From the NCBI GenBank assembly GCA_041191405.1, contig JBEEOW010000004.1:110920-174919 (forward strand): DNA of 64,000 nucleotides. Direction: 5' to 3'. The notes under the pieces are model-generated. The model had not been told where the DNA came from, searched no databases, and saw only the letters and a program-made list of their open reading frames with translations. A program made the translations under genes and the position numbers. This DNA comes from JBEEOW01 sp041191405. GTDB taxonomy: Bacteria; Bacteroidota; Bacteroidia; Cytophagales; UBA9547. The first letter of the stretch is position 1, and each line of letters begins with the position of its first letter. Shown piece by piece: positions 61,001-64,000 of this stretch.

Positions 61001-63887
61001 TGCACCAACATCTTTAACTTCAATTGCTGGTAAAACAAATGTTTGTCCAAATCAAAGCAATGTAGCTTATTCAGCAAATACTATTGCAGGTGCTACTACA
61101 TACACTTGGACCTTACCTTCGGGAGCAAGTTTTGTGAGTGGTCAGGGAACTACGGATGTAATAGTTAATTTTGGTTCAACTGGAGGTGCATTAACTGTTT
61201 TACCTTCAAATTCATGCGGAAATGGAACTTCTGTTTCAATAGCTATTTCCACAACAGGAACTAGTTTACCTTTTGCTGAAACTTTTGAAACGAGTGTCCC
61301 TCCAACAAATTGGACCTTAGTTAATACTGATGCAAATATTACTTGGGCTAGTGCCTCAACTGGAGCAAATACTTCAAGTAAAAGTGCATTTATGGATTAT
61401 TGGAACTATACTGCCACTGCCAAAAGTGATGAATTGGTTATGCCTTCAATTTCATTAAGTGGACAATCAACTGCTAGCTTAACTTTTTACCACGCTTACG
61501 CTTGGAGAGATGCTCCTGGAACAAGTAACGACCGAGGAGATTCGCTAGAAGTATTGATTTCAACAAATTGTGGTTCAACGTGGACTTCTCTATGGAAAAA
61601 AGGAAGAACAACTTTATCTACATTAACTTCTAGTGCAGGTCAGAATACGGCATTTGTACCAACTTCGGCACAATGGGTATTAAATACCATCAACTTAAAT
61701 AGTTATGTAGGACAAGGAAGTGTACTTATTAAATTTATTGGTAGAGGATATAATGGTAACAATCTTTACCTTGACCAAATTAATTTAACTGGTTCAATCG
61801 CTCAAACGCCTGTTGCAAATTTCACACAATCAACTACTTCAACTTGTACAGGTCAAAATATTACTTTTACTGATGCTTCAACCAATGTTCCAACATCATG
61901 GACATGGAATTTTGGAGCAGGTGCAAATCCTACTACTGCTACTGGGCAAGGTCCATTTATTGTTACATATTCAACCGCAGGAACAAAAACGGTTAGTTTA
62001 ACAGTAACAAACTCGGCTGGTACAAATACCAAAACTTTAAGTACTTTGGTTGTAAACACAACGCCATCTGCAGCAGGGGCAATTTCAGGAAATACAACAG
62101 TTTGTACTGGGGTAAACCAAACGTATAGTATTGTAAGTGTTGCAGGTGCAACTTCTTATAACTGGACAGTACCTTCGGGGGCAAGTATTTTGAGTGGACA
62201 AGGGACAAACTCAATTTCAGTAAATTTCACAAACGCTATAGTTGGGAATATTACTGTTACTCCAAGTAATACTTGTGGTAATGGAACAGCTTCAACTTTA
62301 AATGTTTCTGTTAATACTATACCAACAGGTACTGCAACTTTAGCTGGTGCAAGTAATGTTTGTCAAAATGAACAAAACGATACTTATTCAATTTCGGGAA
62401 TAACAGGTGCAAACAATTATGCTTGGTCTGTACCGGCTGGTGCTTCAATTGTTTCGGGTAATGGAACATCTTCAATAGTAGTAAACTTTGCCACTTCAGG
62501 AGGTAATATTACAGTAGTTCCGTCAAATTCATGCGGAAGCATGACTGCTATTTCTAAAACTATTTCAATCACAAATGGTGCAGCCGATGCAGGAACAATT
62601 ACTGGTGCTACTACTGTTTGTGCCAATAAAACGGGTGTTGCTTACAGTATTTCTACTGTGTTAGGAGCTTCAGGATATACCTGGACACTTCCTACTGGAG
62701 CAACTATTGCTACAGGAGCTAATACAAACAATATTACTGTAAACTTTGGTACTACTGCTGGAGATATTACAGTAACACCTATTAGTGCTTGTGGAAATGG
62801 ATTACCTGCAACATTAACTGTAGCAATAAGTACCATACCTTCAGCAGCAGGATTAATTACAGGAAATAATACAGTTTGTAGTGGTTCATCAAATACATAC
62901 TCAATTGCAACAGTATCAGGAGCTACCAACTATAATTGGACATTACCTTCTGGTTCGTCAATTACTTCAGGAACAGGAACAAATAGTATAACCGTAGCTT
63001 CAGGTGCTAATTCAGGAAATATAATTGTTACACCAACAAACGTTTGTGGTAATGGTTCGAGTACAAGTCAAGCAATTACCGTAAATTCAATACCTGCAAA
63101 TACAGGAACAATTTCAGGAGTTACAACTATTTGTCAAAATCAATCAACAAGTTATAGCGTTACCTCTGTTGCAAATGCTACAAACTACACTTGGACAGTT
63201 CCCACAGGAGCAACGATAACCTCAGTTTCTGGAACAAATTCTATTACAGTATTATTAGGAACATCAAGTGGAAATGTTACGGTAAAAGCTTCAAACTCTT
63301 GTGGAAATGCTTTAAGCGCTTCAAGTTTGGCAGTGAATGTAACCAATGGAGCATCTGCTGCTGGTACAATTTCGGGAGCTACTTCAGTTTGTGAAAATCA
63401 ATCAAGTGTAACCTATTCAATTGCAACAGTTAATGGCGCTACTGGCTATAATTGGACAGTGCCAAATGGTGCGAGCATCACTTCTGGTGCAAATACTAAT
63501 TCAATTACTGTAAACTTTGCTTCAACATCCGGCAATATTAGCGTTACTCCAACAAGTTCATGTGGAAATGGTACTATGGCTACATTAAGTGTAAATGTAA
63601 AATCATTACCAATTATAACAAGTTCAATTACAGGACTTACCTCTGTTTGTGAAGGTTCAACTCAAAATTATAGTATAGCTTCAGTAACGAATGCTACTTC
63701 TTACAATTGGACATTACCTACAGGTGCAAGTATAATTACAGGTGCAAACACAAATGCAATTTCGGTAGATTTTACAGGTTCATTAAGTGGCCAAATGACA
63801 GTTTCTGCTTCAAATGGAACTTGTTTAGGTAATTCAACTACTGCAACAATTACAGTAAATGGAGCATTACCACATGTCTTGTCCTGA
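58074..63887 (+). CDS. Giant secreted GH18 chitinase with PKD and ten Ig-like repeats, 3' end truncated by IS insertion
   Basis: Signal peptide 1-25. GH18 barrel at about 27-328 with GGFFPNWYSST, LHLSFGG-like IHLSFGGAAQG and catalytic LNGINLDWEFP; Glu135 and its -2 Asp remain but the first two Asp of DxxDxDxE are Asn. Next: two Ig-like domains (about 330-490), a jelly-roll-like segment (about 510-715) and PKD domain 1 (about 718-806). Ten tandem modules of about 85 residues follow, each of the form AGTITGxxxVC...YSIxxVxxAxxYxWTxPxG...xxCGNG: three at about 808-1,062, then a carbohydrate/anchor-like insert (about 1,063-1,242), PKD domain 2 (to 1,329) and seven more to 1,932. The reading frame then enters foreign sequence and stops after HVLS; no T9SS sorting domain is present, so the product is probably not anchored or exported normally. 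Confidence 0.88.
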   Translation: MKKLKLITIASIISSILLLSNYTQAQVVGGFFPNWYSSTAINNLQWTKMTDLFYAFAQPTNTGGYTLTNESWLTTLVTKGKQNNVRIHLSFGGAAQGSTGWSTCISTATNRTNFANTVKNLVTTYDLNGINLDWEFPSGTEAANYADLAVKVRAALDQAEITLGHKVYLTCAVAPLIWNNDGINSTFLSVMDYVMPMAFDDGACTYCGGPNHSSLTMAQNAFLHWTTGIPGSGKAGKAVPANKIVIAIPFYDNTGTAYNSFSGSNPAAFFSDADGYYGGYYYNSDPLIKSKTDYIMPKGAAGLWTWELVQDRTDQYSLLGSMYNHVMSYSCSFNAPSLGADQSICGQSSITLNSNIATASGRTFTWKKDGVIVVNASTTATNYNVTSAGTYRVEISQGSCLKFDEIVISGTLPAVSLGGPYNLCNPTTITLNSGSDASGKTFVWKKNNIVINGATLPTYTATTAGTYNVTVSATGCSSVSGSATVNSSLPVPTNDTLCSAGTVNLTASIASDWFTVLSGGTAIKSNSTTYSSSISANTTYYIQPYGASATSYTTMRTAFQNDGWQQDPNVYATKFDALTSLTLDGVTVNTGGGDLKVNVVASDGITLVASKTFSALSAGINNLTLGFNLSAGTYYLNTVGSVSTCLVDLTPATNYSIANVLTVYGEAFWDWSAPYGDGYVLSGDYGFFANFKVTVGSSCGRVPIYAVIDVNNSKCSANPPVANFTANKTAACTGEQITFTDASTGGTATTWSWNFGTNATPATATGKGPHIVTYSTTGTKTVALTATNTFGTNTNTKTNYITVTGTASAAGTITGNNTVCSSSIQNYSIAAVSGANNYTWTVPSGATITSGQGTTAISVNFTGASSGNLSVTPSNGCGNGTASTIAITVNPLPNAAGTITGNNSICSGSTNTYSIATVTNATGYNWTVPTGTTITSGLGTNSITVTAGNTSGNITVIPSNTCGNGTSSSALITINSAPTSLTSIAGKTNVCPNQSNVAYSANTIAGATTYTWTLPSGASFVSGQGTTDVIVNFGSTGGALTVLPSNSCGNGTSVSIAISTTGTSLPFAETFETSVPPTNWTLVNTDANITWASASTGANTSSKSAFMDYWNYTATAKSDELVMPSISLSGQSTASLTFYHAYAWRDAPGTSNDRGDSLEVLISTNCGSTWTSLWKKGRTTLSTLTSSAGQNTAFVPTSAQWVLNTINLNSYVGQGSVLIKFIGRGYNGNNLYLDQINLTGSIAQTPVANFTQSTTSTCTGQNITFTDASTNVPTSWTWNFGAGANPTTATGQGPFIVTYSTAGTKTVSLTVTNSAGTNTKTLSTLVVNTTPSAAGAISGNTTVCTGVNQTYSIVSVAGATSYNWTVPSGASILSGQGTNSISVNFTNAIVGNITVTPSNTCGNGTASTLNVSVNTIPTGTATLAGASNVCQNEQNDTYSISGITGANNYAWSVPAGASIVSGNGTSSIVVNFATSGGNITVVPSNSCGSMTAISKTISITNGAADAGTITGATTVCANKTGVAYSISTVLGASGYTWTLPTGATIATGANTNNITVNFGTTAGDITVTPISACGNGLPATLTVAISTIPSAAGLITGNNTVCSGSSNTYSIATVSGATNYNWTLPSGSSITSGTGTNSITVASGANSGNIIVTPTNVCGNGSSTSQAITVNSIPANTGTISGVTTICQNQSTSYSVTSVANATNYTWTVPTGATITSVSGTNSITVLLGTSSGNVTVKASNSCGNALSASSLAVNVTNGASAAGTISGATSVCENQSSVTYSIATVNGATGYNWTVPNGASITSGANTNSITVNFASTSGNISVTPTSSCGNGTMATLSVNVKSLPIITSSITGLTSVCEGSTQNYSIASVTNATSYNWTLPTGASIITGANTNAISVDFTGSLSGQMTVSASNGTCLGNSTTATITVNGALPHVLS

Positions 63888-64000
63888 AATAGGTTTACAC
63901 AAAGTAAGCATAAAATGGAAGGAAGAACAAAGGTTGTATACAGTGAAGCATTCAAACATTTAGTGTGTAAAGAGCACATCGATACAGGTTCAAGTTTGAA
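63871..64000 (+). mobile_element. Left end of an insertion sequence (IS3-like), runs off the window
   Basis: The repeat-domain code of the chitinase ends abruptly near 63870 and is followed by TGTCTTGTCCTGAAATAGG and GTTTACAC, which resembles IS3-family terminal inverted repeats, and then a short ORF with transposase OrfA character starting at 63915. The exact left boundary (between about 63870 and 63881) cannot be set without the right end and the target duplication. Confidence 0.6.
63915..64000 (+). CDS. Transposase OrfA-like N-terminus (partial)
   Basis: Twenty-eight codons are visible, MEGRTKVVYSEAFKHLVCKE and HIDTGSSL, open at the window edge. The Y-S-x-x-F-K-x-x-V-x-x-E pattern near the start is typical of IS3/IS150 OrfA helix-turn-helix proteins. 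It lies 28 bases after the chitinase frame ends and inside the probable IS end. Identity to a particular element cannot be judged from this fragment. Confidence 0.55.
   Translation, partial: MEGRTKVVYSEAFKHLVCKEHIDTGSSL

Noticed and set aside
62642..62929. Long minus-strand ORFs inside the giant chitinase repeats
   Set aside because: They are antisense frames opened by the repetitive Thr/Ser/Gly/Val codons of the Ig-like modules and have no start context.

Overview
The window is AT-rich chromosome from a member of the Bacteroidota. The evidence is a 5'-truncated sprA (the giant translocon of the type IX secretion system, T9SS), several large secreted proteins with T9SS C-terminal sorting domains, promoters of the TAnnTTTG (-7) type with little sign of Shine-Dalgarno sites, and dispersed intergenic repeats that look Bacteroidota-like. 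Cell-surface chitinases and secreted adhesin-like proteins suggest a free-living polymer degrader. Genus cannot be fixed from the sequence.

Layout. 1-8.8 kb: sprA and dnaK. 8.8-15 kb: an unrecognised beta-barrel protein, a small lipoprotein, a T9SS-exported SBBP/Ig protein, and a lipoprotein gene broken by an in-frame TGA. 15-18.6 kb: an envelope-stress cluster (DUF5668, LiaF-like, DUF4288, then a LytS/LytTR two-component pair). 19-22 kb: sulfate activation genes cysC-cysD-cysN. 22-26.7 kb: an accessory stretch with two unknown genes, an XRE-Fic fusion, an unknown 310-aa protein, and a DUF4143-type AAA ATPase whose upstream region is an exact 32-bp-period array of four dyad sites. 26.7-34.4 kb: a CobW-type metallochaperone, then a minus-strand metal-related set (His-rich lipoprotein, MbnP-like protein, MbnH-like di-haem peroxidase, T9SS propeller protein, CNGHC membrane protein). 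34.5-41 kb: a DUF218 protein, a large periplasmic propeller protein, a 43-aa gene with its own promoter and terminator, TerD, DUF1761 and a DEAD-box helicase. 41-45 kb: a TetR regulator divergent from an SbtA bicarbonate transporter with its PII-like partner SbtB, followed by a decayed, partly duplicated CutA-like/outer-membrane gene pair. 45-47 kb: PspA-TerD-TerD. 47-54 kb: a nucleotidyltransferase with a 44-aa partner, a methyltransferase, Fe-S genes mrp and nfu, two tiny paralogous lipoproteins, arginine decarboxylase and an ArgE-like deacylase. 54-64 kb: a 7TM-DISM receptor fused to an IS1595-transposase-type zinc ribbon and HTH, divergent from a GH18 chitinase; tRNA-Leu(CAA); and a giant GH18 chitinase with ten Ig/PKD-like repeats that is cut at its 3' end by an apparent insertion sequence running off the window.

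The strongest unexplained signals are (1) the 32-bp-period operator-like array before the AAA ATPase gene, (2) the membrane receptor carrying a domesticated transposase DNA-binding module beside chitinase genes, and (3) intergenic arrays of 7-bp units in at least three sequence families, mostly arranged as facing inverted arms. Several gene-decay events (TGA in a lipoprotein, start loss in cutA, IS in the chitinase) are also visible.
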